From assembly GCA_020247305.1 (NCBI GenBank), contig JADCJE010000045.1, positions 62,001 to 126,000 of the forward strand: a DNA stretch of 64,000 nt. The letters are read 5' to 3'. The position numbers and the translations under genes are program-made. This document shows positions 26,721-36,428 of this stretch, piece after piece. The first letter of the stretch is position 1. Each line of letters opens with the position of its first letter. The notes beneath the pieces are model-generated. The model worked only from the letters and a program-made list of their open reading frames with translations, was not told the DNA's origin and did no database searches. The stretch comes from Phycisphaerales bacterium (lineage in GTDB: Bacteria; Planctomycetota; UBA1135; UBA2386).

Positions 26721-26785
26721 CATCTTCCTTGCCGCCTGCCGCGGCGGGCGATCGGTGCCCGGCGCCCGCGGCGCCTTCGCGCCCT

Positions 26786-27397
26786 TCAGCGGATGCGCGC
26801 GCACCACGCGTCGGCCGCCGCGGCATCTGGCACCGCTGCGTGCACTGCGGCGCGCAACTGTGCGCGCGTCGCGCCGAGTCGCAGCGCCCCGAGCGCATGG
26901 CTCACGAACTGCCGCGGCTGGTCCTGCGCCGCCAGCAGGGCAGCGGCCAGCAGTTCGCGGTCGCCGGCGCCGAGTCCGGGTCGCGCGAGCACGCGGCCGT
27001 AGGCGACGTCGATCACGAACGCGTGGAAGTCGGCGTGGCAGCCGCGCAGCATGGCTTCGACGGTCGGGGCGTGTTCGCCGTAGATCGCCGCGAACAGCGC
27101 GCGTCCGGCGGCGGGCTGGTCGGCGACCGGCAGGCTGCCCCCGACGGGTGGCGCCGCCGCCGGCCAGGCGGCGTCCAGCGCGGCGAAGGCCGAGACGACG
27201 CGCGGGAAGCCGCAGAAGAGCACCGCCTGCAGCAGCAGTTCCTCGAGGTCGGCGCGGGGGGCTCCGGCCGACCGCAGCCAAGCGGCGCGCTCGCCGAGGC
27301 AGGTCCAGTCCGCCCGCCAGATGGCGCCGGCGCACGCGGCGAGCGCGGCGATGCGGGTGGTCGCGGGGTCGTGGCCGTCGGTCGCGGCGGGGGGCAT
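26786..27397 (-). CDS. Carboxymuconolactone decarboxylase-family protein
   Basis: This 203-residue helical protein matches the CMD/AhpD fold: LEELLLQAVLFCGFPRVVSAFAAL, then GDRELLAAALLAAQDQPRQFVSHALGALRLGATRAQLRAAVHA split across two helix pairs. The redox CxxC found in AhpD peroxidases is missing, so it is not an obvious peroxidase. Members without that motif often act as gamma-carboxymuconolactone decarboxylases or are of unknown function. It sits between the deacylase and HDOD genes on the same strand without clear functional links. Confidence 0.72.
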   Translation of the reverse strand: MPPAATDGHDPATTRIAALAACAGAIWRADWTCLGERAAWLRSAGAPRADLEELLLQAVLFCGFPRVVSAFAALDAAWPAAAPPVGGSLPVADQPAAGRALFAAIYGEHAPTVEAMLRGCHADFHAFVIDVAYGRVLARPGLGAGDRELLAAALLAAQDQPRQFVSHALGALRLGATRAQLRAAVHAAVPDAAAADAWCARIR

Positions 27398-27421
27398 CGC
27401 CGCGAGCCTACGCGTCGGCCG

Positions 27422-28300
27422 TCACGCCGTCATGCCGACCGACGCGGTCGCGGCAGCGACCTCCGCCAACTGCGCGGGCGAGAGGCCGAGCGCCTGCAGC
27501 GCCTCGGCGCAGGCGAGGTCGCCGAGATAGCCGCCGGGGGCGCTGGCCGCGAGGTGTGCGACCGTGTTGGCAGCCTTGACCAGGAAGCCGCGGGCCCAGT
27601 CCTCGGGCGTCGGCGCCGGCGAGTGGTGGAAGGTCACCGCCGCCTGCACGGCGGGCGCGAGCTTCCAGCGCTGGGCGAGCAGGCCGCCGACGTGGGCGTG
27701 GTTGAAGCCGAACACCTCGCCCTCGGCGATGGCCAGCGGCACCTTGCCGCTCTGCGACAACTGCAGCGCCTCGCGGAAGTCCTCCGCGCGCGAGTCGATC
27801 AGCACGAGCTTGCCGACGTCGTGCACCAACCCGCAGGTGTAGGCATCGTCCTTGGCGAGGCCGGCGGCGACCGGCGAGCGTTCGGCCAGCATGCGGCAGG
27901 CGACGGCGGTCTTGAAGGCGTGGTCCCACAGCCACTTCGCGTCGAAACCCGGCATCGCCTGCACGCCGCCGAACGCCTCCAGCACGCTCGCTTGCTCGAC
28001 GACGTTCTTGATGACCTTGAGCCCGAGGATCGAGCAGGCGAGGTTGATGTTCGAGACGGGGTTCTTGAGCGCGTAGAACGAGCTGTTGACCAGCCGCAGC
28101 ACGCGCGTCGCGATCGCCGGATCGGTCTCGATGACGCGGGCGGCGTCCTTGGCCGAACCCTCGACCGACGACGTGATCGCCTGCATTTCGCGCAGCACGG
28201 TCGGTAGCGTCGGGATGTGGACCGTGCCGTCGACGAGGTCCTCCAGTTCGGACGTGCTGGTGATCATTGGGCGCATGCGTGTTTCGGGTGCATGCGGCAT
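27422..28300 (-). CDS. HDOD-domain signalling protein
   Basis: This protein of about 292 residues is almost entirely one HDOD domain, a catalytically degenerate relative of HD phosphohydrolases used in bacterial signalling and stress control. Diagnostic stretches are LPTLPTVLREMQAIT-like HIPTLPTVLREM, DPAIATRVLRLVNSSFY, ILGLKVIKNVV, CGLVHDVGKLVLI and FGFNHAHVGGLLAQRW. Starts at 28300, 28276 and 28267 are all possible; AAGGA just upstream of 28300 favours the longest, while the domain itself begins after 28267. It lies downstream of lplA on the same strand across a 160-base gap in which I see nothing definite. Confidence 0.88.
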   Translation of the reverse strand: MPHAPETRMRPMITSTSELEDLVDGTVHIPTLPTVLREMQAITSSVEGSAKDAARVIETDPAIATRVLRLVNSSFYALKNPVSNINLACSILGLKVIKNVVEQASVLEAFGGVQAMPGFDAKWLWDHAFKTAVACRMLAERSPVAAGLAKDDAYTCGLVHDVGKLVLIDSRAEDFREALQLSQSGKVPLAIAEGEVFGFNHAHVGGLLAQRWKLAPAVQAAVTFHHSPAPTPEDWARGFLVKAANTVAHLAASAPGGYLGDLACAEALQALGLSPAQLAEVAAATASVGMTA

Positions 28301-28460
28301 TTCCTTGATCGGGGATGATCCCGAGGCGGGGCCTGGCGACGGCTGTCCGCGCAGCCTGCTGGCGGCTGCCGCGGCGCCGAACCGGCCACGGCACCGCGCC
28401 CACACGCTCGGGCTCGCTGCGGCGCAGCCCGCGCGTGCGTCGTGTCCCGGCGCGCGCCGG

Positions 28461-29204
28461 CTACGAACTTCGGCGTAGGCGCGTGAACGCCGGGGCGCCG
28501 TAGCGGTCGCGGGCGAGTTGCTCGGCGAGGTCGCGTTCCTCGGCCGTCAGGACGCCCGCCGCCGGCTGCAGTCCGAGAGCATGTGCCAGTGCCGCGACGA
28601 CCGCGTCGGCGAGGCGCTCGCGCAGCGCACCCGTGGGCGCCGTGGCGTCGGCGACGGCGGCCACGAACGGCGTCAGCGCCGGCTGCGTGAGCACGAGCGA
28701 ACCGTGGTGCAGCAGCCGCGGCTTCGGCGCCTGCAGGCGGCGCTGCGCCGAGCCGAGCAGCTTGCCACGATCCGTCACGAGGTCGCCGTCGCCGGGCTCG
28801 GCGAAGCACCAGCGCTCGCGCGGCCGCGCCGTCGCCGCGCCGCCGCTCGTGCAGCGGGTGGCGGCGACGCCGATCGCCCTGAGCGCCGCGAGCACTGCGT
28901 CGTGCAACAGCGCGTAGCTGGCGGCGATGTCGCGCGGCAACAGGCTGGCGTCGGCGGCCAGCGCGAAGGTGAGTTCGTCGCCGTGGTGGATCGCGCCGCC
29001 ACCGGTGAGCCGCCGAACCACGGTGGTTCCCGGCGGCAGGTCGGCGAAGTCGTCGAAGCGCTGGAACCAGCCCAGCGAGACGGCGTGCGGCTCCCAGCCG
29101 TACAGCCGCAGCGTCGGCGCCTGCGCGCAGTGCAGCAGCGCCTCGTCGACGGCCATGTTCCAGGCCGCCGGTCGCGGGCCGTCGCGCAGGACGCGAAGGG
29201 ACAT
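28461..29204 (-). CDS. lplA: Lipoate-protein ligase A family protein
   Basis: This 247-residue protein belongs to the BPL/LplA/LipB fold. The signature RRLTGGGAIHH at residues 64-74 and the catalytic lysine K148 in DRGKLLGSAQRR are present. It is shorter than E. coli LplA because it lacks the C-terminal accessory domain, so it may be a ligase needing a partner or a lipoyl transferase of the LipM/LipL type. It follows gcvT and gcvH on the same strand, so its natural substrate is probably the GcvH encoded just upstream. Confidence 0.88.
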   Translation of the reverse strand: MSLRVLRDGPRPAAWNMAVDEALLHCAQAPTLRLYGWEPHAVSLGWFQRFDDFADLPPGTTVVRRLTGGGAIHHGDELTFALAADASLLPRDIAASYALLHDAVLAALRAIGVAATRCTSGGAATARPRERWCFAEPGDGDLVTDRGKLLGSAQRRLQAPKPRLLHHGSLVLTQPALTPFVAAVADATAPTGALRERLADAVVAALAHALGLQPAAGVLTAEERDLAEQLARDRYGAPAFTRLRRSS

Positions 29205-29269
29205 GGCGTCGGTTGCGCGAGGGCCGTGCGGCGCCGCGAGCGCCCGCGCGCCGCGGCCCTCGCCGGCGA

Positions 29270-29650
29270 TCAGCCGCCCTCGGCCTGGCAGTGGGCGTCG
29301 TAGGCCGCCGCCGCGAGCAGGTCCTGCGACTCGGCGGTGAGCTTGACCTTGATCATCCAGGCCTTGCCGAACGGGTCCTGCGCCAGCAGCTCCAGGTTGT
29401 CAGGCAGTTCCTTGTTGGCGTCGACCACCTCGCCGCTGACCGGCGAGTACAGGCTGCTCACCGCCTTGACCGACTCGATCTCACCGAAGCTCTCGCCCGT
29501 CGTCACCGACGCGCCCTTGTTGGGCAGGTCGAGGAAGACCAGGTCGCTGAGGTGGGAGACGGCGTAGTCGGTGATGCCGATCGTGGCGATGCCGTTCTCG
29601 ATCTTGCACCACTCGTGGCTCTTGAGGTACTTGCGGTCGTTGGGACGCAT
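29270..29650 (-). CDS. gcvH: Glycine cleavage system H protein
   Basis: This 126-residue protein carries the lipoyl arm of the glycine cleavage complex, shuttling the aminomethyl group from GcvP to GcvT. The lipoylation site is K62 within GEIESVKAVSSLYSPVSGEV, in the standard sequence context. Length and the N-terminal KYLKSHEWCKIENG match the family. It lies 28 bases after gcvT and 65 bases before lplA, forming a small glycine-cleavage operon. gcvP is not in this window. Confidence 0.96.
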   Translation of the reverse strand: MRPNDRKYLKSHEWCKIENGIATIGITDYAVSHLSDLVFLDLPNKGASVTTGESFGEIESVKAVSSLYSPVSGEVVDANKELPDNLELLAQDPFGKAWMIKVKLTAESQDLLAAAAYDAHCQAEGG

Positions 29651-29678
29651 GGGAGTGCTGTCGGGGTACGAGCGAAGC

Positions 29679-30770
<1,092 letters not shown>

Positions 30771-30957
30771 GCTGGTGCTTCGGGGGCGGAGAGCTTAGCC
30801 CGCGTCCGCGTGGCTGCCAGCACGGCCACGCCTCGCGTCGACGCGTCGGGCCGCGCGGGGGGGGGGCGGCGCGCGCTGCGCCGGTGCCGCGACGGCGGCC
30901 ATCTCGGCCGCGCCGAGCACCAGCGACACGGGTCGTCGGCGACACCGCGTCGCGCGC

Positions 30958-31494
30958 TCAGCCGCCGAGTTTGCGCAGCAGATCGTCGAGGTCGCAGCGG
31001 GCGACGTCCCCGGGCGCGATCGGCCCGAGCCGGCGGAACCGTGCGCGCTCGCGCGCCGAGGCGAAGTCGTCGTGCGCTCCCGGCGCGTCATCGGCGCAGT
31101 CGCCGTGCGCGCGCGCGGGCTCGATCGGGTCGAAGGCGACGCGATCGTCGGCGACGGCGCGCGCGCCGGCCTCGACCGGCGGCCGCGGCGGCGCGACCGA
31201 GGTTCCGGCCAGTCGCGGGCCGGCGTCCCGCGCCGGGTCGACGAGCCGCGCGTAGCGCTCCGGCGCCGCGGTGCGGGCGCGGTCGAGACTGCGTCGCCAC
31301 GATGGGTAGTCGCCGACGGCGAAGGCCAGGCGCGCCAGCGCGAGGTGCACGTCGAAGGCGTCGCCGCCGCAGGCGAGCGCGCGCTCGTAGTGGCGCCGCG
31401 CCGCAGCCGGTCGGCCGAGCGCGCACGCAAGGCGTCCCGCGCCGCGGTGCCACCGGGCGATGACGGCGTTCAGCAGGCGCGGGATGGCGTGCAT
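30958..31494 (-). CDS. Small TPR-like protein of unknown function
   Basis: This 178-residue protein has one TPR-like pair of helices at about residues 12-75 (AAARRHYERALACGGDAFDVHL, read as two shorter blocks, then LARLAFAVGDYPSWRRSLDRA). The second half is acidic and low in hydrophobics, ending DLDDLLRKLGG, probably disordered. I chose the ATG at 31494; the frame extends to 31530 but the added residues look non-conserved. It is divergent from the PATAN-roadblock operon. Runs of nine and ten G flank the gene (31534-31542 and 30857-30866). Confidence 0.55.
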   Translation of the reverse strand: MHAIPRLLNAVIARWHRGAGRLACALGRPAAARRHYERALACGGDAFDVHLALARLAFAVGDYPSWRRSLDRARTAAPERYARLVDPARDAGPRLAGTSVAPPRPPVEAGARAVADDRVAFDPIEPARAHGDCADDAPGAHDDFASARERARFRRLGPIAPGDVARCDLDDLLRKLGG

Positions 31495-31640
31495 CAGGAC
31501 GAGATTAGGAGTTGCCGACGCGACCGGCAAGACGGGGGGGGGCGCGCCACCCGGCGACGGCGAAAAAACGGCGGCGCTCAGGGCCGTGGCAGCGCCCGGT
31601 CGATACCCGAGCGGTCCGGTTCCACCAACCTTCGACGATA

Positions 31641-34600
31641 ATGGTTCTACGCGGGGATCTCGCCAGTGTCGACCTGTCCCAGGTCTTCCAGATGCTGGCG
31701 CTCAACAAGAAGGTTGGCCTGCTCAGCATCCAGGGCGAGCGCTTCTGGCAGGCGCTGTACTTCGAACCGCGCGGCGTGACCCTCTGCCACAACGTCCATC
31801 AGGTCGTCGATCGGCTCGTGCTGGCGATGGTGCGGACCGGCAAGCTCGCCGAGGCAGCGGTGGAGGAGATCCGCACGCATGCCGCCGACACCGAGAAGGA
31901 CATCGTCGACGGCCTGCTGGCCGGCGGCTACCTCGACGCGGAGGAACTCGCCGAGCGGTACCGCGCCGAGCTGGAGGAGCAGATCTACGAGCTGTTCCTG
32001 CGCCACGACGCGAAGTTCGAGTTCCACGAGCACAAGAAGTCGCTGCCCGGCCGCGACGCCACGATCGACGAACGCCACTTCTTCAACTGCGATTCGGTGA
32101 TCATGGAGGCCGCCCGCCGCATCGACGAGTGGGCTTTCATCAGCGAGCGCGTGCCGACGCAAGCCGAGGTGTTCCGCTGCTCGGTCGACGAACTGCCGGC
32201 CGGCCGCTTCAGCGAAGAGGCTGTGGCGGTGTTCCGCCTGCTCGACGGGTATCGCAGCGTCGCCGGCGTCGTCGAGGCCTCGGGCCTCGTCCAGTTCCAG
32301 GTCTGCAAGGCGCTGAGCCAGATGATCGATGCCGGCGTCTGCGCCGCCGTGCCGCCCGAGCAGTTGCTCGCGCTCGCCGAAGAGTGCGTGCGCAGCGAGC
32401 GGTTGCGCGACGCGATCCGCCTCTACGAGCGGGCGATCGAGCAGGAGGTCGGGCTGCCGGATGCGCACGGCTATGCCGCCAGTGCCTGCCAGGCAGCCTC
32501 GGAGTTCGAGCGGGCGGTCCACCACTTCCGCTGCGAGGCCGAGCAGCGCGTCGCCGCCGGCGATGCTGCCGGCGCCGCCGCCGCGCTGTTCGAGATCCGC
32601 GCGATCGTTCCGACCGACCTCGCCGCGCGCGAGCAGCTCGTGGCGTTGACCACCGGCGAGGACGCGACGCAGTTGCCGGGCTTCGACGTCGTGGCGGAAG
32701 GCCGCGAGCTGGTCGAGCTGCTCGGCGCCATCGGGGCCGAGGACCGCGCGCAGTCTCTGCTGGAGCGCCTCGTGCTCGCCGCGCCGCGCGCCCCCGAGCT
32801 CAAGAAGGCCATGGTCGGCGCCGCCATCAAGGCGGGGGACCTCCGTCGGGCGATCGAACTCTACGAGGGCATCGCCGCCGACTATGTCCACCTCGAGCAG
32901 GCCAACGAGGCGGTCGTCTACCTGCAGAAGATCCTGGTGCTCGACCGCGGCCGCAACGACGTCGAGGAGCGCATCGTCGAGTTGCGCGCGTTCGACCAGA
33001 GGCACCGCCGTCGCGGCGCGCTCGTCGGCACGCTGACGCTGCTGTTCCTGATGCTGGTCGGCCTCGGCTTCAGCTACTGGTACTACGACCAGTCGGCCGC
33101 CATCTCGCTCGCTGCGATCGACGTTCGCGACGAACTGGCGCGCAAGGACTTCACCAGCGCCGAGGCGGCGTTCGTCGGCTTCATCGCCTGCCATCCGTAC
33201 ACCACCGCGCTCGACGGCGCGCACGCCGAGTTGCGCGTGCTCGCGGGTTTGCGCCGGCAGCACGAGGAGGAGCAGGATCGGCTCGACGAGGAACAGCGCG
33301 TGAAGCTGGCCAGGCTGCGTTCCCAGTACCAGGCGGAATGGGCGCGCCACCGCACGCTCTTCTTCGCCGGCAAGGCCGCCGACTCCGTGCTCTCGATCGA
33401 GCGCGTCCGGCAACTGGTCGCCGAATGCGGCGACGAGAAGGATGTCGCATGGGCGGCGACGCAGCAGGTCGACGAGACGCTGCGAAAGCTGAAGCTATAC
33501 ATGGCGGAGTCCGCGGCCCTGGGGGCGCAATACGCGGCCCTGCGGGAGACCGGCGATTGGCGTGGCGCGCGCGGCATCGCGCTGCGCCTGCGGTCGGGCT
33601 TCGACAACTCCGACGCCGCGCGCGAGTGCCCGTTGCCGGTGGAGGTCGTGTCGCGGCCGCTTGGCGCGACGGTCGCCGTCGACGGCGAGATCCTGCGACG
33701 CGAGGGCGACGGGCCGGTGCAGACGCCGGCGGTGGTGTTCGCCAAGGGCGCGACGTTGCGGGTGGACGTCGCGCTCGACGGCTTCCGGTCCCGCCGCGTC
33801 GACGTCGACGCCGCCGCGAAGGAGAGCATCGAACTGACGCTGGACGTGCTGCCCGCGGCGACCATCGACTTCGAGACGCCGCCGCAGACCGGCGTCGGCA
33901 TCGGCGAGGATTGGCTCGCCGTCGGCCTGCGCGGCGGTCGCATCGGCATAGCCCGCGCCGATGGCGCGGAACGTCGCGTCGTGGCGCTGCCGGGACTGCG
34001 AGCCGTCGACGCCACGCCCGTGGTCGCCGCCGGCTTCGTCTTCTTCCTGAGCAACGAGAACACCGTCGACTGCCTGCCGCTGGCCGTCGGCGGCGCGCGC
34101 CGCGCCTGGTCGCGGGAGATCGCGGGCGGCGCCGGTTCGGGTCTGGCGGTCCTCGGCGGGCGCGTCGCCGTCGTCGATCGCGCCGGGGTCCTGCGCGCGT
34201 TCGACCAGGCGACCGGCGCGCCGGCGTTCGCCGTGCCGCTGCAGGGCGCGCCGGCCGGCGCGCCGGTGCTGCACGGCCGCAACGTCCACGTCGGCCTCGC
34301 CGACGGCCGATTGTTCACCGCCAGCGCCACCGATGGCGCCATCGCCCACGTCGTGCGCGCGCCCGCCGGCCTGTCCGCCTCGCCGCTGGCATGGGAGGAC
34401 CTGCTGGTCGCCGGCCTGGTCGACGGTCGCGTCGTCGCGCTCGACGCCAAGGACGGCAAGGTGCGCTGGTCGTTCGCCGCCGGCGGGGCGATCGGCGACG
34501 GCGACTTCGCCGTCTGCCAGGACAAGGTGCTCGCGCGCTCGGGCGAAGACCGCATCGTCGCGCTCGACGTGCGCAGCGGCGCGGAGCTCGGCGCGATCAG

Positions 34601-34835
34601 CACCGGCGGCGCCGTCGGCCACATCGCCGTGACCGGCGAACGGGCCTTCGCCTCCGTCGTGCGGCCGCGCGTCGCCGGCGATGCCGGCGGCGAGGCGTTG
34701 TTGCTGATCGACGTCGGCGCGATGGCGGTCGCGTGGGAGCACCGCGGCGAAGGCGGCGGCGCCCGCGGCTGCGGTTTCGGCGGCGGCTTCGCCGCCATGT
34801 CGCAGTCTTCGGGCCAGCTGCTGCTGTTCCGCTAG
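31641..34835 (+). CDS. PATAN/DUF4388-TPR-PEGA-beta-propeller membrane protein
   Basis: This 1064-residue protein opens with a DUF4388 (PATAN) domain at about residues 1-100 (LRGDLASVDLSQVFQMLAL and KVGLLSIQGE), a module often tied to GTPase or two-component signalling. Helical TPR-like repeats fill about 250-450. A transmembrane helix is at about 460-482, then a coiled coil near 540-570 (EEEQDRLDEEQRVKLARL), a PEGA-like segment near 670-730 (VSRPLGATVAVDGE) and a PQQ-like beta-propeller from about 735 to the end. The ATG at 31641 is favoured because the domain begins at once. It starts a plus-strand operon with three roadblock-type proteins and an MglA-like GTPase, so it probably acts as their membrane scaffold or sensor. 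Confidence 0.82.
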   Translation: MVLRGDLASVDLSQVFQMLALNKKVGLLSIQGERFWQALYFEPRGVTLCHNVHQVVDRLVLAMVRTGKLAEAAVEEIRTHAADTEKDIVDGLLAGGYLDAEELAERYRAELEEQIYELFLRHDAKFEFHEHKKSLPGRDATIDERHFFNCDSVIMEAARRIDEWAFISERVPTQAEVFRCSVDELPAGRFSEEAVAVFRLLDGYRSVAGVVEASGLVQFQVCKALSQMIDAGVCAAVPPEQLLALAEECVRSERLRDAIRLYERAIEQEVGLPDAHGYAASACQAASEFERAVHHFRCEAEQRVAAGDAAGAAAALFEIRAIVPTDLAAREQLVALTTGEDATQLPGFDVVAEGRELVELLGAIGAEDRAQSLLERLVLAAPRAPELKKAMVGAAIKAGDLRRAIELYEGIAADYVHLEQANEAVVYLQKILVLDRGRNDVEERIVELRAFDQRHRRRGALVGTLTLLFLMLVGLGFSYWYYDQSAAISLAAIDVRDELARKDFTSAEAAFVGFIACHPYTTALDGAHAELRVLAGLRRQHEEEQDRLDEEQRVKLARLRSQYQAEWARHRTLFFAGKAADSVLSIERVRQLVAECGDEKDVAWAATQQVDETLRKLKLYMAESAALGAQYAALRETGDWRGARGIALRLRSGFDNSDAARECPLPVEVVSRPLGATVAVDGEILRREGDGPVQTPAVVFAKGATLRVDVALDGFRSRRVDVDAAAKESIELTLDVLPAATIDFETPPQTGVGIGEDWLAVGLRGGRIGIARADGAERRVVALPGLRAVDATPVVAAGFVFFLSNENTVDCLPLAVGGARRAWSREIAGGAGSGLAVLGGRVAVVDRAGVLRAFDQATGAPAFAVPLQGAPAGAPVLHGRNVHVGLADGRLFTASATDGAIAHVVRAPAGLSASPLAWEDLLVAGLVDGRVVALDAKDGKVRWSFAAGGAIGDGDFAVCQDKVLARSGEDRIVALDVRSGAELGAISTGGAVGHIAVTGERAFASVVRPRVAGDAGGEALLLIDVGAMAVAWEHRGEGGGARGCGFGGGFAAMSQSSGQLLLFR

Positions 34836-34848
34836 CAAGGACGATGCA

Positions 34849-35943
34849 ATGAACCTGCTGCAACGCATGAAGGTCTGGCGCGAGCTCAAGCAGCTCGAGC
34901 AGCGCGTCCGCGAGGAACCGGCGCCGACCACGTTCGTGGACCTCGGCCAGGTCCACATCAGCCTCGACATGCACGACAAGGCGGAGCGCATCGCCGAGGA
35001 CGGCTTGTCGTTGTTCCCGAAGTCGATCGAGCTGCGGCAGCTGCTGGACACGGCGCGCCGCGGGTTGCGGCGCAAGCGCATGGACGAACTGCGCGCGCAG
35101 TTGCTGCGCGCGCCGGACGCGGCGTCGTTCGCGGAGCTGACCGGACTCCAGGTCGAGCTCGGCGACCGCGCGGGCATGCAGCGGACCTGCCAGGAGTGGG
35201 GGGTGCGCTTCCCGCAGGATCCGGGCAGCTGGCGCGTCCTGGCGCGGGCGCACCTGGTCAACTACTACCGCGATCTCGCCGCCAGCGAGGGCTCGTCGGC
35301 CGTGCGCTGCCTGGAGTTGGCGATCGAACGCGAGCCCGACGAGGCGCCGACCCGGCTGATGCTGGCCGAGGTGCTCTACCGCATCGGCGCGGCGCGCCGC
35401 GCCGAGGGACAGATCCGCGCCGTCTTGCAGGCCGCGCCGATGGACTCGGCTGCCGCGGCGCTGCTCGCGCACGTCACCGCGCTCGCCGACGACGGCGACG
35501 ACGTCGATGCGCTGCTCGCCGACGTGGAGGAGCACGGCGCCCTGCGGCATCCGACGCCGGCGACGGCCGCGCCGCAGGTGAACGCGGAGTCGTTCGTCGG
35601 CGTCCGCGACGCCCTCGGCGACGTCACCCAGATCGAGGGCGTGCGCAAGGCGACCTTCATCCGCGGCACGAAGGCGATGGTCCGCGGCGCCGTCCGCGAC
35701 GGCCGCGATCCCTTCCTGCGCACCGCTCGCGTCGTCGGCAAGTCGATGCAGCGGTTCGCGCGGCGGTTGGACATCGGGCAGGCCAACAAGTCGGTGGTCG
35801 AGGGCGGCTTCGGCGCGGTCTGCGTGTGCGCGTACGGCGACGCGATGGCGGCCGCGCAGTGCGACGCCGGCGCCGACTTCGAGCGCGTCCTCTTGGCGTT
35901 GCAGGAAGTCGTCGCGGGCGCGCTGGCCGCGCCGGAGAGCTGA
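34849..35943 (+). CDS. TPR protein with C-terminal roadblock/LC7-like domain
   Basis: This 364-residue protein combines TPR-like helices at about residues 1-220 (VDLGQVHISLDMHDKAERI, SWRVLARAHLVNYYRDLA, MLAEVLYRIGAARRAEGQI) with a C-terminal domain at about 245-360 that has the strand-helix order of roadblock/LC7 proteins (LGDVTQIEGVRKATFIRG and GFGAVCVCAYGDAMAAAQ). Roadblock domains regulate small GTPases, as MglB does for MglA. It starts 13 bases after the PATAN gene and ends 2 bases before the next roadblock gene, so the three are one transcription unit. The roadblock assignment of the C-terminus rests on pattern and context. Confidence 0.7.
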   Translation: MNLLQRMKVWRELKQLEQRVREEPAPTTFVDLGQVHISLDMHDKAERIAEDGLSLFPKSIELRQLLDTARRGLRRKRMDELRAQLLRAPDAASFAELTGLQVELGDRAGMQRTCQEWGVRFPQDPGSWRVLARAHLVNYYRDLAASEGSSAVRCLELAIEREPDEAPTRLMLAEVLYRIGAARRAEGQIRAVLQAAPMDSAAAALLAHVTALADDGDDVDALLADVEEHGALRHPTPATAAPQVNAESFVGVRDALGDVTQIEGVRKATFIRGTKAMVRGAVRDGRDPFLRTARVVGKSMQRFARRLDIGQANKSVVEGGFGAVCVCAYGDAMAAAQCDAGADFERVLLALQEVVAGALAAPES

Positions 35944-35945
35944 AG

Positions 35946-36305
35946 ATGAGCAAGATCCACGAAGCACTGTCCGGTCTGCGCAGCACGCCCGGCGTAAAGG
36001 GCGTCGCGCTGCTGACCTCGGACGGCCTCGTCGCCGCCGCCTCCCTCGACGCCGCCTGCGACGCCGAGGCGCTCGCCGGCCTCGCGTCCTACCTGATGAC
36101 GTCCACCAACCGCGCGCTGCAGGAAGGCGCGATGGGGCCCTGCACGCGCGTCACCATCCAGGCGAGCAACGGCAAGGCGCAGATCGTCGAGATGCCCGAG
36201 TCGTCGCTGGTCGTGCTGTTCGACCAGTTCGCCGACGTCGGCGCCGCGCGTCGCCCGGTCGACGAGGCCGTCGCGCGCATCCGCCGCCTGGCCGGCATCA
36301 AGTGA
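35946..36305 (+). CDS. Roadblock/LC7-domain protein (MglB-like)
   Basis: This 119-residue protein is a single roadblock/LC7 domain: STPGVKGVALLTSDGLVAAAS forms the first helix and strands, AEALAGLASYLMTSTNRALQ the long helix and VEMPESSLVVLFDQFADVG the later strands. In Myxococcus-type systems such proteins are GTPase-activating partners of MglA. It starts 2 bases after the TPR-roadblock gene. A 123-base gap separates it from the GTPase gene; the gap contains a 13-base direct repeat (TCGCGCCGCGGCC at 36338 and 36370) of unknown meaning. Confidence 0.85.
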   Translation: MSKIHEALSGLRSTPGVKGVALLTSDGLVAAASLDAACDAEALAGLASYLMTSTNRALQEGAMGPCTRVTIQASNGKAQIVEMPESSLVVLFDQFADVGAARRPVDEAVARIRRLAGIK

Positions 36306-36428
36306 AGCAAACCTCCTGGCGGTCAACGCGGCTCAAGTCGCGCCGCGGCCGCCGTCGATAGTCCGTGCGTCGCGCCGCGGCCAGGATGCCGCGCCAGCGA
36401 CGACAAACCGTCGGGACGCGAGACATCC

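Noticed and set aside
36338..36382. 13-base direct repeat upstream of the GTPase gene as an operator
   Set aside because: The unit is GC-only-rich (CCGCGG type) and such matches are expected by chance at this GC content; noted in the roadblock gene entry only.
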